64,000 nt of DNA from Anaerolineae bacterium (GTDB taxonomy: Bacteria; Chloroflexota; Anaerolineae; Promineifilales; Promineifilaceae): assembly GCA_030425205.1 (NCBI GenBank), contig JAUIAP010000022.1, positions 43,341 through 107,340 of the forward strand, given 5' to 3'. Numbering within the stretch: the first letter of the stretch is position 1; each line of letters opens with the position of its first letter. The notes under the pieces are model-generated. The model had not been told where the DNA came from. It ran no database searches and worked only from the letters and a program-made list of their open reading frames with translations. Below are positions 1 to 8,309 of this stretch, in pieces. A program made the translations under genes and the position numbers.

Positions 1-327
1 GAAGATGCTGACCACTTCCCATAAATCGCGCCGCTTCTCGCCCGCCGCATATTCACTAAAAATCGGAACCAGCGCAGAGTTGACCATCTCGCCACCAATG
101 ACGAGCTGGAAGATCGACATCGGCACAAAGGTGGCGATTTCAAATGCACTCAACGCGCCTGACGCACCAAACAGGCTCGCCTTGACCGTCTCACGAACGA
201 GGCCCAGTAGACGACTAACGACGTTGCCTATCGAGAGCAGGAGGGCTGCACGTAAAAACCCGCCTTGTTGACGGGTTTCAGGTAGGCCGTCTATAAGTTC
301 GGCCGATGTTTCTTCAACTTCAATCAT
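1..327 (-). CDS. murJ: Lipid II flippase MurJ (MviN family), N-terminal part
   Basis: MurJ flips the lipid-linked peptidoglycan precursor across the cytoplasmic membrane. This minus-strand frame is open from an ATG at 325-327 to the window edge (109 codons), so only the N-terminus is present. After a short acidic leader it reads IGNVVSRLLGLVRETV, the typical first transmembrane helix of MurJ/MviN, then a second helix region with FVPMSIFQLVIGGEM and the family-like NSALVPIFSEY. One TCGGCCGA copy encodes residues near position 8. It is divergent from the lipoprotein gene at 471, with a 143-bp gap that must hold both promoters. The identification rests on recognising this conserved N-terminal stretch. 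Confidence 0.88.
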   Translation of the reverse strand, partial: MIEVEETSAELIDGLPETRQQGGFLRAALLLSIGNVVSRLLGLVRETVKASLFGASGALSAFEIATFVPMSIFQLVIGGEMVNSALVPIFSEYAAGEKRRDLWEVVSIF

Positions 328-470
328 TCGGACAATTCTAGCGTTCCGACTGGCGTGATGCACCACGCCTTCCAAACGCTACGCATCCGCTCACGAGAAA
401 TGCTATCATCAATAGGAGTCTGTTATCTGGCCTAACATTGATTGCCGTGTTTAGAACAAGGAGCTAGATC

Positions 471-1808
471 ATGAAACGAATGCGCTCGTTACTCGTTGTA
501 TTGTCAGCATTGATTGTTTCGGCCTGTCGCGGAGGCGATGTGCGGAGTAGCGCAAATTTGCCAACCGATGGCGCACGACTGTTGTTGCAGAAGGAGGGGT
601 TGTTTGTTATTTCGGCCGAAAATGGCACAACAACCCAATGGCAACCGCGCACAGCGGGCAATCTCGATATCTGGGCAGCCTCAGCGGCCGACTATCACCA
701 TTTTGTGCATGATAATGCTATCATTTTTATCGGCAACACGGGCGACTACGCCAAATTCGCTCTTGGGGAGACAAGTTCAACACGACTCTCACCCGATGGC
801 CGCTATGCGGGCCGCCTGTTGGATGGCAACGCCGTTTTGTGGCGGATTGATCAGCAACCGACCGACGCACAAACGATTGCGGAGAATGTGGCGGTGACGG
901 GCGGCTGGACACGAGATGGAACGCAGTTGATCTATCAACGTGTAGAAGATGGCGTCAGGCAACATTTCTTGTACGATGTGGCGAGTGGACAGCAGACGTT
1001 ATTTGCCGAATCGGAGGGGAACATCCGCTTTCCAATCTGGTCAGATGATGGCGCATTTTACTCTTTTGTAACGATCGAGGATGGTTTGACGCAGCTCCAT
1101 CAGATTTCGGCCGAAAATCAGCAAACTATCAGCGTCACGCTACCCTTCAGTGAACCAACCAAGCTATTTTATGTCGCACAGACAAACAGCCTGATCGCGG
1201 CAAGTCGTGACGATATGCGCGGCCAGCTTCATCACATCGACCCCACGAATGGCAGCGTCAAACGGCTCATCGAAACACCGTACTTCATCAAAGAAACGGT
1301 TGTCACCCCAGATGGTTCATCGCTATTTGCCGTTGTAGATAACTGGAACACGACCGACACGCTACAACTGCACAACCTATCACTTAGCGATGCACCCGAT
1401 GTTTCGGCAACGCTGAATGCAGCATCTATAGCGGCAACTGCATTCTCTCCTGTCGGGAATAAGCTCGCGCTGTTGGTGGATGGTAGTCGCTTGCTCGTGT
1501 GGGATGGGGTTGCGGCCGCTCCGTTGCCGCTGATTCCCTCGAATGACTCCACCACACAACCGATCAATATCTCTAGTTTTGTTTGGTCGGCCGATGGGGA
1601 ATCGTTATTCGTCATGGCCGCTTTCGAGGACGATTGCCAATCTAAGAAAAAGTTCTCCATCGCCCTTGTGCCGACATTTGTCGATGAGCTGAGCTGTGCG
1701 CTTGGTCTTTACCGCGTGCAGGCAGATGGAAACGGATATGAGCGTTTGGGGACGTTCCGCTCGCCTATGTCAGCCTCAATGGAATCAACGTTGGTTTGGC
1801 TACCTTAA
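471..1808 (+). CDS. Lipoprotein with TolB/WD40-like beta-propeller
   Basis: The protein has 445 residues. It starts with a type II signal peptide: MKRMR, a hydrophobic core, then LIVSAC, a lipobox with Cys19 as the likely lipidation site. The rest is made of repeats with WSDDG, TPDGSSLF, SPVGNKLALLV and WSADGESLFV motifs, typical of TolB/WD40-type propellers exposed outside the membrane. AAGGAG lies seven bases before the ATG, which supports this start. Two TCGGCCGA copies encode ISAEN. No catalytic residues were recognised. It may be a binding or sensor lipoprotein; the function is unknown. The gene is convergent with the beta-helix gene at 1978. Confidence 0.8.
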   Translation: MKRMRSLLVVLSALIVSACRGGDVRSSANLPTDGARLLLQKEGLFVISAENGTTTQWQPRTAGNLDIWAASAADYHHFVHDNAIIFIGNTGDYAKFALGETSSTRLSPDGRYAGRLLDGNAVLWRIDQQPTDAQTIAENVAVTGGWTRDGTQLIYQRVEDGVRQHFLYDVASGQQTLFAESEGNIRFPIWSDDGAFYSFVTIEDGLTQLHQISAENQQTISVTLPFSEPTKLFYVAQTNSLIAASRDDMRGQLHHIDPTNGSVKRLIETPYFIKETVVTPDGSSLFAVVDNWNTTDTLQLHNLSLSDAPDVSATLNAASIAATAFSPVGNKLALLVDGSRLLVWDGVAAAPLPLIPSNDSTTQPINISSFVWSADGESLFVMAAFEDDCQSKKKFSIALVPTFVDELSCALGLYRVQADGNGYERLGTFRSPMSASMESTLVWLP

Positions 1809-1857
1809 ATGCAACAACGAGACTTCGCTAGAACATTCAAGGCACCGCAAAATAAGT

Positions 1858-1930
1858 CCTGTCATACCTGCGCAGGCAGGTATCCATTCTTTTCCAAGAC
1901 TGGATTCCCGCCTTCGCGGGAACGACAACG
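1858..1930. repeat. Dispersed intergenic repeat of the VIPAQAGI / dRS3 type
   Basis: Between two convergent genes lies a short element with the palindrome CCTGCGCAGG (1867-1876) and a second hairpin, TTCCCGC-CTTC-GCGGGAA (1905-1922), 7 bp perfect with a 4-base loop. The latter fits ATTCCC-N8-GGGAA, the neisserial dRS3 pattern, and the conceptual translation contains VIPAQAGIH and DSRLRGND, known from dispersed repeats in several phyla. Because it lies at the 3' ends of both neighbours it could also act as a bidirectional terminator. Only one copy is in this window. Confidence 0.75.
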
Positions 1931-1977
1931 CCATAAAATTTACTCTACATTGCAATTAAGAAACGCGCCCCGCTTGA

Positions 1978-4227
1978 TTAGGTGTTCCGCTTGCGCCTAT
2001 AGAGCGTAATCAATGTAAATGTCAGCATCAAAAATAGGAACAGCGGTACGTGATTTGATGATTGCGCCGCCAGAAGGGTCAACTGAATCGCTGTTGGTAA
2101 GCTGGCAACGGGAGACATCTCTGACGTATTGTTTGCTGCGTCACGTGCAGTGAAGGCAGCATCAGTTGGCGTCAGCCCGTAAGTGCCGAGATCGACTGAC
2201 CATGCGCCGCTAGCATCGGCCGAAATCGTCCCCACATACTCCCCCCCGCCACCATTGCCACGTGGGTCGCCAAACGCATCGAAGACATCAACGAGACAGT
2301 TGTTGCACGCCGTTCCCTCAACGGTTGTGCCGCTGATGACGGTCACTTCGGGAAAGTTTAACAGCGTGTTTGCGCCGCTGTCACCATCGCCCACATCGTT
2401 ACTAGTTGCGCCATCAAAGCCAAGATCGATGGGCAGCCCACTGTTATCGCGCACGCGCCGCAATTGGAGCAAATTACCCGTCGTTGTTGCCCCCGCAACG
2501 ACTATGCCACCATTCCCATTACTCGTCACCCACCCATATATTTCGGCATCGTTTGCCCCATTGACCAGATAGATGCCCGGCTGGTCGTTGCCGTAAATGT
2601 AGGTGCGATTTCCCACAATGACGCCGTCTGAGTCGTCAATATAGATGCCGTATTGCGCATGATTGGTGATTTCAAGGCAGAACTCTGAGAGATTGCAATC
2701 TGTTGCATCGCCGATGTGAACGCCATTTGTACGGATGACACTGATGCCTGACAAGGCATTGTTGTGAGTAGCAGTTGCGGTACGTGTTGTGTTGCGGGTC
2801 GCTAATCGGCCGATGTCATTGCGCTGCACCTCGTTGCCACTGCCCCCATCACTGAACAAGATCCCATCGCCACCATTAAATAGGATACTGTTGCGACTAT
2901 TGGCGGTATCTTCCCCAATCAGGTTACTTGCCGAACCCGCCACGACTTGAATGCCCGCCGTACCGTTGCCCAAGTTGCTCGTTCCGTTGGCGGCAGCCCC
3001 AATGATATTTCCCGCAATCAAATTGCTGTCGCTGTCGTCCAGTAAGATACCATTCAACTGATTGCCGCTGATGACGTTGCCCATTTCTGCAACGCTGCCC
3101 GTCACGCTGCTATTGCCAATAAATGCGCCACTGCCGCGAAACAGTCGAATTCCGATTCGGTTTTCCCCTGCAGTCGTGCCGTCTGCCTCGACACCGATGT
3201 AGTTGCAGGCGATCAAATTTAGAGACCCAACATTGGATAAGTGAACGCCGTTTCCCGCATTGTTGACGACAATGTTGCGGCGGGCTGCGCCGTAGGGTGG
3301 ATCGGCCGAACAGCCGATCACATTACCGCCGCCGCTCGAAACGGCAATTCCGTCGGTCGCGCTATTCTGCACAACGTTGGCATAAATGTCGTTGTTGCTG
3401 CCCGACACGTCAATCCCGACTGCCCCGCTGCTGTCAACCAAATTGTCGTAGATCGCATTGTTGCTGCCCGACAAAATGATCCCATCGTTGGAATGGTCTT
3501 CAAAAGTGCTGTTATGCACGCGATTGTTATCTGTTTCGATCACGACCCCGTTTTGGCTTTGACTAAACGAGTTGGCCTGTGCGCTATCTGCTGTGCCGCT
3601 CGTATTTTCGCCGATGAACACGTTGGTCGCGCCCAGACGTGCGCGCACGCCCGCTCCGCGCAAACAGCGAAAGGTGTTGCCGTAGATGTGGATAGTTGTC
3701 GATGAGATGGCATAGATACCATCGTAGCCGCCGAAGTAGGTGCCACAATCGGCCGATCCCACATCATCCCCAATCAGGTTGCCGTTGATATTGATATTTT
3801 GTACATTGCTTTCAACGACAATCAGCCGCCCATTTGAGTTGATGTTGTTTCCACCAAAGAGGATGAGACCACTGAGTGTGATGTTGTCGGCACGCACCAC
3901 GAAGATGTTGTCAAGCCCCGCCGCGTCAACTTTGACCGTTTGATTGAACGCAAAGATGGTCAAGTTGTCGCCAGTTATCGACGGCAGGTCACTGCTGAGT
4001 GTAATCGTGCGGTCGCCCAAGAAACCGATGCTGTCTGTCGCGGCCGATCCGTTCGCCAATCGAATCGCGCTGCGTAGCGTACAATCATTGGCCGCGCTTG
4101 TGCAATTGAGAAAGTCAGCATCATCGTCACGATCGACATAGTAAAGTGCAGCTGGTTCAGCCAGCGTTGGCGCGGCAAATAAAAGGGCGAACAGGACAAT
4201 CAATAAACTTGGTAATGTTTTCATCAT
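1978..4227 (-). CDS. Secreted right-handed beta-helix repeat protein with C-terminal membrane anchor
   Basis: About 749 residues. The open frame extends upstream to 4263, but GGAG in AAATGGAGCAAG sits just before the paired ATGs at 4227/4224. Starting there gives a clean signal peptide (MKTLPSLLIVLFALLFAAPTLA), so I prefer it. The body consists of parallel beta-helix (NosD/PbH1-like) coils such as NNAIYDNLVDSS and NNDIYANVVQNS, with Asn ladders. It is followed by a short Ig-like region (SGTTVEGTACNNCLVDVF) and a C-terminal hydrophobic helix ending in RRKRNT. This looks like a surface protein retained by a C-terminal anchor, or a sortase-like sorting tail. Carbohydrate binding or cleavage is possible but no catalytic site was identified. 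It lies 48 bp downstream of the DoxX gene. Confidence 0.8.
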   Translation of the reverse strand: MMKTLPSLLIVLFALLFAAPTLAEPAALYYVDRDDDADFLNCTSAANDCTLRSAIRLANGSAATDSIGFLGDRTITLSSDLPSITGDNLTIFAFNQTVKVDAAGLDNIFVVRADNITLSGLILFGGNNINSNGRLIVVESNVQNININGNLIGDDVGSADCGTYFGGYDGIYAISSTTIHIYGNTFRCLRGAGVRARLGATNVFIGENTSGTADSAQANSFSQSQNGVVIETDNNRVHNSTFEDHSNDGIILSGSNNAIYDNLVDSSGAVGIDVSGSNNDIYANVVQNSATDGIAVSSGGGNVIGCSADPPYGAARRNIVVNNAGNGVHLSNVGSLNLIACNYIGVEADGTTAGENRIGIRLFRGSGAFIGNSSVTGSVAEMGNVISGNQLNGILLDDSDSNLIAGNIIGAAANGTSNLGNGTAGIQVVAGSASNLIGEDTANSRNSILFNGGDGILFSDGGSGNEVQRNDIGRLATRNTTRTATATHNNALSGISVIRTNGVHIGDATDCNLSEFCLEITNHAQYGIYIDDSDGVIVGNRTYIYGNDQPGIYLVNGANDAEIYGWVTSNGNGGIVVAGATTTGNLLQLRRVRDNSGLPIDLGFDGATSNDVGDGDSGANTLLNFPEVTVISGTTVEGTACNNCLVDVFDAFGDPRGNGGGGEYVGTISADASGAWSVDLGTYGLTPTDAAFTARDAANNTSEMSPVASLPTAIQLTLLAAQSSNHVPLFLFLMLTFTLITLYRRKRNT

Positions 4228-4275
4228 CTTGCTCCATTTGGCTATTTTCATTGCCTGTCCCATTGCTGACAGTTG

Positions 4276-4638
4276 CTACGATTCACGCACGTGCCACCAA
4301 GCCCATGCCATCAACACAAACTGTAGCGGCAACCGCACCAACAACGCCCATTGCGGCACCTTCAATCCTGCGCCGCCCGACAAAAAATGGTAAATGTTGG
4401 CGGGATAAACAGCGATCAGCAGGGCAATGATCCCCTTTGCCGCCAGCTTGCGCGTTCGTTTTGGCAATAGTAGCAGCCCCAGCACAATTTCGGCCGCGCC
4501 GCTGACATTGTTGAGTAGTTCGGGCGACGGCAGTTGTGGTGGAATAATTCGCATGTACATGCGTGGCATCCGAAAATGGTTGATTCCTGCAAAAATATAG
4601 AAGATGGCTTGTATGATCAGGCTAACGTTTTTCATCAT
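4276..4638 (-). CDS. DoxX family membrane protein
   Basis: A 120-residue protein with about four transmembrane helices. The pattern IIQAIFYIFAGINHF near the N-terminus, then a helix with SGAAEIVLGLLLLP and a late PANIYHFLSGG, is characteristic of DoxX/DoxD-like small membrane proteins. DoxX proteins are often tied to redox or thiosulfate metabolism, but most are uncharacterised, so no specific role is claimed. Two adjacent ATGs mark the start and no strong ribosome-binding site is seen. It precedes the beta-helix gene on the same strand by 48 bp and may be cotranscribed with it. Confidence 0.78.
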   Translation of the reverse strand: MMKNVSLIIQAIFYIFAGINHFRMPRMYMRIIPPQLPSPELLNNVSGAAEIVLGLLLLPKRTRKLAAKGIIALLIAVYPANIYHFLSGGAGLKVPQWALLVRLPLQFVLMAWAWWHVRES

Positions 4639-4987
4639 GAAGTTGTTCGTGGCGCAGTCGCATTCTCGTCAGGTTAAAGTTATTAGTGCCATTGAGTATA
4701 GCACTGTCCAGTCAGCGTATTGCGCGGTCATGCGTGTCGCGTAACGGTTAGCGCGTCCATTTCCAGAATCGTTTAACAACATTTTGTCCATTTCCGATGA
4801 AATGTTTTAAAATAAGCACAAATCCTAAAGAAATTTCACCAAAATCAAAAATTGTTCTTGACAAAAGAATAATTTTCGTCTATCCTCTCATCTATCAAAG
4901 AAAGTTACTGATATACAAAAATTTATTGGCTGACAAGCAAAAAGCACGCGACGGCGTGTGGTTGCTTGCTGCCTTTTGGCAAGAAAT
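4639..4987. other. Intergenic region with AT-rich stretch and promoter
   Basis: About 350 bp separate the divergent DoxX and DUF2089 genes. The stretch 4780-4930 is clearly more AT-rich than the surroundings. It holds a good sigma-70 promoter (listed separately) that faces the DUF2089 gene. Nothing else gene-like was seen; short open frames here lack start signals and recognisable products. Confidence 0.6.
4858..4886 (+). promoter_or_regulatory. Sigma-70 type promoter for DUF2089/SHOCT genes
   Basis: A consensus -35 TTGACA (4858-4863), a 17-base AT-rich spacer and -10 TATCCT (4881-4886) face right. Transcription would begin near 4893, leaving a leader of about 95 bases before the ATG at 4988. 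Confidence 0.6.
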
Positions 4988-5359
4988 ATGTACCCAGCTA
5001 TTGGAACCTGTCCCGTCTGTCAACACGAACTCTTCGTCACCCGTCTGCAATGTCATAATTGCGCGACTTCGATTGAAGGTCACTTCGCACTCTCCCGTTT
5101 CGCCCAACTGGACGATGAACAGCTCGCATTTCTCGAACTGTTTGTGCAAATGGAGGGTAAATTGAATCGCGTCCAGCAAGAGCTGGGCATTCCGTATACG
5201 CAGGCGCGAGCACGGCTGTCGGAGGTGGTGGAGGCAATGGGATTTGATGCCCCGAACGATGATCCGCCGTTGACAAGTGAGCAACGACAAGAGATTTTGG
5301 GGTTGGTTAAGGCTGGGGAGATTTCGGCCGAAGAAGCCATGACATTGTTGAAGAGATAG
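4988..5359 (+). CDS. DUF2089 family zinc-ribbon protein with SHOCT-like tail
   Basis: The protein has 123 residues from the chosen ATG (frame open from 4958). It starts MYPAIGTCPVCQHEL. Cys8/Cys11 and Cys22/Cys25 form a zinc ribbon, followed by a helical region (FLELFVQMEGKLNRVQQELG) and IPYTQARARLSEVVEAMGF, a helix-turn-helix-like segment typical of DUF2089. The C-terminus, EILGLVKAGEISAEEAMTLLKR, is a short helical motif shared with three other proteins in the next 3.4 kb. The make-up suggests a DNA-binding regulator, but no target is known. I start at 4988 because the zinc ribbon begins there, as in the family. The gene heads a cluster read in the same direction, with a consensus promoter upstream. 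Confidence 0.8.
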   Translation: MYPAIGTCPVCQHELFVTRLQCHNCATSIEGHFALSRFAQLDDEQLAFLELFVQMEGKLNRVQQELGIPYTQARARLSEVVEAMGFDAPNDDPPLTSEQRQEILGLVKAGEISAEEAMTLLKR

Positions 5360-5361
5360 TT

Positions 5362-5430
5362 ACTAGTTGCTAGTCGCTAGTGGTGGGTGAGTATGTCTTA
5401 CTAGCCACTAGCCGCCAGTCGCTAACCCCT
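5362..5430. repeat. Intergenic imperfect inverted repeat of CTAGT-rich units
   Basis: The left arm consists of degenerate units such as AGTTACTAGTTGCTAGTCGC. The right arm (ACTAGCCACTAGCCGCCAG) is its imperfect reverse complement, so the RNA could form a long hairpin. Related sequence is found at 16690-16757 and 55249-55345. Here it lies between two codirectional genes. Confidence 0.6.
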
Positions 5431-5437
5431 ACGAACC

Positions 5438-5884
5438 ATGAATGAACAAGAGAGACTAATCATCCTGAAAAAATTAAGCAGTGGGGAGATTTCGGCCGAA
5501 AAAGCCGGTCGTCTTCTCAGTGGAGCCGAAGAACTGACGACCGTGATTGAGGTGGAAGTAAAACCGAACCCAGCTGAGGCGGTAGACATGGCGGTTGAGG
5601 CTCCTGAAGTTGACGAAGATCTGGACTCCCAGCCTCAGGCAGAGGCGTTGCAGGTCGAGATCAAGATTGACGACGAGCCAAAACGAGTCGCCAAACAGAT
5701 CAGATTTAGCGCGGTCGATGAGAGCGGCAAAGTAGACATCGACATTGTCGTGCCTGTCTCGCTGCTCAAACTGGGACAACAGATTGGCGATCGCTTTGCC
5801 CCAACGCTCGACGGATGGGATTGGAATACACTCGATTTAGATATCAATTTAGACACGCTGCACGTGCGCGTTGCGGCCGAATAA
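5438..5884 (+). CDS. SHOCT-like domain protein of YvlB/LiaX-N type
   Basis: A 148-residue cytosolic protein with two parts. Residues 1-30 carry the helical motif ERLIILKKLSSGEISAEKAG, matched in three neighbours. After an acidic, Val/Glu-rich linker, the C-terminal region reads KVDIDIVVPVSLLKLGQQIG, then DRFAPTLDGWDW. That C-terminal part is paralogous to the end of the protein at 8310 (KVNLNIPLDLVEVGLRMGAR). Such domains occur in LiaX/YvlB-type envelope stress proteins, so a role in membrane-stress signalling is plausible but inferred. One TCGGCCGA copy encodes the SAE of the motif. Confidence 0.65.
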   Translation: MNEQERLIILKKLSSGEISAEKAGRLLSGAEELTTVIEVEVKPNPAEAVDMAVEAPEVDEDLDSQPQAEALQVEIKIDDEPKRVAKQIRFSAVDESGKVDIDIVVPVSLLKLGQQIGDRFAPTLDGWDWNTLDLDINLDTLHVRVAAE

Positions 5885-5941
5885 GGACATTGCAAACGAC
5901 TGTCAGCCCAATCAGGCTTGCAGTCGTCGGAGACAAACAAA

Positions 5942-7252
5942 ATGAAAGGATCAGGCACTTTTGACTTGGAAGACAAAACACTCATTATCTCATGTGTGGG
6001 CAATTTGACCGTGCGGGGTGATGTGGGTAGCAGCATCCGCTTTGTATCAAACGGCGGCGCAGATGATCAATTTGATACGGCAACGGGTCGCTTTAGCACT
6101 GATGGCAACGCCGCGCTACGGGTTCCGCACTACATCTCAGTTATCATTGAGCATGTTGGTGGTAATGCCCAAATCAAAGGGATCGATGGCTCGATGACGG
6201 TTGATGGCGAGATTAGCGGCAACCTAACCGCTTCTATGGTGAATGGCGGCATCACGCTGCACGGCGTGGGCGGCAATCTTACCCTTAAGCACGCAAACGG
6301 TTCGCTTGTTTGCAAGGGCAACATCGGCGGTGATTTGAATGTCAAGCATGTTGGTGATTTAACCTTTACGCAAATTGGTGGTAATGCCAATCTCAAGCAT
6401 ATTAATGGCGACGTAGCAATCGAGCATGTCGATGGCAATCTCGCCGCCCGCCATATGAACGGCGACATCACGGTTGATATGGTTGAGGGAGATGTCAACC
6501 TCTCACATATCGCTGGGGCAATTAGCGTGATATCGAATGATGATATTCGTCTTTCGGGACCATTATCGGCCGAAAAACATATGCTCACCGCCCAATCGCG
6601 TATCGACTTCTACCATCAATCATCCCAACCATTGATCTTAACGGCACAAGCCCCTAACATCGTCAACCGCATCAACTTTGAAAAGATCGTTGAGGAAGGG
6701 GACACGTTGCACGGTTCTATCGGGGAAGATGGTGCAGTGGTATCGCTGACGGCAGGGGACAGAATCTCTTTGCGCGCCAGTAGCAAGGGCGGCAACCGCG
6801 ATTGGGAGTCGTTTGCAGACTTCGAGTTCGAGTTTAACGAGAACTTTGACTTTGGCGAGTTGAATCGTCTAGGTGAGCAGATTTCGGCCGAAGTGAATGC
6901 TCGCATGGAAGAGTTTTCGCAGCGACTCGCTCCTGAAGTCAATCAATATGCCGAGCGTGCCATTCGTAAGGCGCAAGAGGCAGTTGATCGCGTCGTCGTG
7001 CGGATGGAACATGAGTTGAGCCGTGCAGAGCATCAAGCAGACCGTCACGCTGAGCGTGCAGCGCGTCAGGCAGAACGTGCGGTACATCGCCAGCACAGTC
7101 GTCCTGTGCCGCCAATGCCACCCAAACCGCCGACGCCACCCGTTGCCCCCAAGGCTGATACGAGTGCCGCACAGCTCAAAATCCTGAAAATGCTCGAAGA
7201 TGACAAAATAACTGTTGAGCAAGCCAACGAACTGCTGGCAGCACTTGAATAG
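5942..7252 (+). CDS. DUF4097-like beta-solenoid protein with coiled coil and SHOCT-like tail
   Basis: About 436 residues from the ATG at 5942, which has GGAG nine bases upstream; the frame also allows a TTG at 5918. Residues 1-200 form a regular beta-solenoid of short repeats such as VGGNAQIKGIDGSMTVDGEI and GGNLTLKHANGSL, resembling DUF4097/adhesin-type domains. A charged, Ala/Arg/Glu-rich coiled coil follows (about 300-400), then a Pro-rich spacer. The last 30 residues (ILKMLEDDKITVEQANELL) match the motif of the other three proteins in this cluster. No signal peptide is seen, so it probably acts inside the cell, perhaps at the membrane. Architecturally it resembles YvlB/LiaX proteins with the helical motif moved to the C-terminus. 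Confidence 0.7.
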   Translation: MKGSGTFDLEDKTLIISCVGNLTVRGDVGSSIRFVSNGGADDQFDTATGRFSTDGNAALRVPHYISVIIEHVGGNAQIKGIDGSMTVDGEISGNLTASMVNGGITLHGVGGNLTLKHANGSLVCKGNIGGDLNVKHVGDLTFTQIGGNANLKHINGDVAIEHVDGNLAARHMNGDITVDMVEGDVNLSHIAGAISVISNDDIRLSGPLSAEKHMLTAQSRIDFYHQSSQPLILTAQAPNIVNRINFEKIVEEGDTLHGSIGEDGAVVSLTAGDRISLRASSKGGNRDWESFADFEFEFNENFDFGELNRLGEQISAEVNARMEEFSQRLAPEVNQYAERAIRKAQEAVDRVVVRMEHELSRAEHQADRHAERAARQAERAVHRQHSRPVPPMPPKPPTPPVAPKADTSAAQLKILKMLEDDKITVEQANELLAALE

Positions 7253-7280
7253 ATTGATTAGAATGTGGGTCTGAGTTTAA

Positions 7281-7306
7281 GAACGAAGCTCGGTTGGGCT
7301 TCGTTC
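7281..7306 (+). terminator. Hairpin, probable terminator or attenuator
   Basis: GAACGAAGC (7281-7289) and GCTTCGTTC (7298-7306) form a perfect 9-bp stem with an 8-base loop, followed by a weak T-rich tail (TTGTGTG). It ends the DUF4097-like gene, ten bases before the GNAT start, so it could also modulate the downstream gene. Confidence 0.55.
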
Positions 7307-7316
7307 TTGTGTGATC

Positions 7317-8282
7317 ATGGCTTCAACCCACATGCCCGCTGGCCGCGTTGCCAGCCCGATTCGGCCGATCAACATCTCCCGCGACATGCAGGCGGTTATG
7401 CGCTTGCTCAATCGCGTTTTCAGCCCCACGCTCGATCAAGAGGGACGCAATGCGCTCAACAACATGAGCAACCAGCCCTCACTCGTCCATCGCATCCAAC
7501 AATTTGGCAACAAACTAGCACCCGGCTTTATTTGGGTTGAGAGAGGCGAGATCGTCGGCAACGTTTCAATCATTCCGACAAGCATGGCGGGACGAATCAT
7601 CATCGCCAATGTGGCCGTCCATGAGAAGTTTCGCCGACGCGGGATCGCCCAAGCGTTGCTAGATGCCACGCTCGATCACCTTTCCCATCGCAACATCAAT
7701 ACCGTCATGCTGCAAGTTGATGTGGATAACGAAGGAGCAGCGCGGCTCTATCACCATCTCGGGTTCAACACGGTGGGCAGCACGACCTATTGGGTCGCTT
7801 CACCGGGCAGCTGGCGGGAAGTGGCGACTTCGGCCGATTATGAAGTCCGTCCCCTGCGCAGCTCCGAACACGCCAAAGCTTATCAGCTAGACCGCGATAG
7901 CTATACAGTCGATCTCAACTGGCCCGAACCGATCACGCCCAAAACGTATCGTGGCTCATTCTGGCGGTCACTCGACAACTTCCTCAACGGTAAGACAGAA
8001 GAGCATTGGGTCATCGACGATGAGCGCGGCAATCTGCTGGCACTCGGCAGCATTTGGGGGGATTGGGGTCGGCCCTATCGCATTACGTTGCGTGCGCTGC
8101 CCGACCATCGCGACGAACTCATGCGCCCACTCTTTGCAAAAATTTCACGTCGTCTCAACTATATGCGTCGTCGTCATGCTACAGTTGAACATCTCTATGA
8201 GGATGAGCTCACTGGGCATCTGCTCAACGTCGCCAACTTCCATCCCAAACGCCACCTCACGACAATGCGACTCGATCTATAA
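7317..8282 (+). CDS. GNAT family N-acetyltransferase
   Basis: About 321 residues. The N-terminal GNAT domain shows the acetyl-CoA binding motif A, VAVHEKFRRRGIAQALLDAT (R-R-G-I-A), followed by the substrate-side strand NTVMLQVDVDNEGAARLYHH and LGF. The second half (about 170-321) looks like a degenerate second GNAT-like domain, as in tandem GNAT proteins, but lacks a clear motif A. The frame also allows a GTG start at 7311; I use the ATG six bases later. The substrate cannot be predicted. It sits inside the SHOCT/DUF2089 cluster, 27 bp before the next SHOCT gene. Confidence 0.85.
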   Translation: MASTHMPAGRVASPIRPINISRDMQAVMRLLNRVFSPTLDQEGRNALNNMSNQPSLVHRIQQFGNKLAPGFIWVERGEIVGNVSIIPTSMAGRIIIANVAVHEKFRRRGIAQALLDATLDHLSHRNINTVMLQVDVDNEGAARLYHHLGFNTVGSTTYWVASPGSWREVATSADYEVRPLRSSEHAKAYQLDRDSYTVDLNWPEPITPKTYRGSFWRSLDNFLNGKTEEHWVIDDERGNLLALGSIWGDWGRPYRITLRALPDHRDELMRPLFAKISRRLNYMRRRHATVEHLYEDELTGHLLNVANFHPKRHLTTMRLDL

Positions 8283-8309
8283 AAGTAGCCAATTCGGGGA
8301 GATAATTAA

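Noticed and set aside
5..271. Open frame on the plus strand at the left edge
   Set aside because: It is the shadow of murJ on the minus strand, whose translation is clearly recognisable.
4797..5165. 122-codon plus-strand frame before the DUF2089 gene
   Set aside because: It overlaps the promoter and the DUF2089 gene, has no family resemblance, and the other frame encodes a zinc ribbon.
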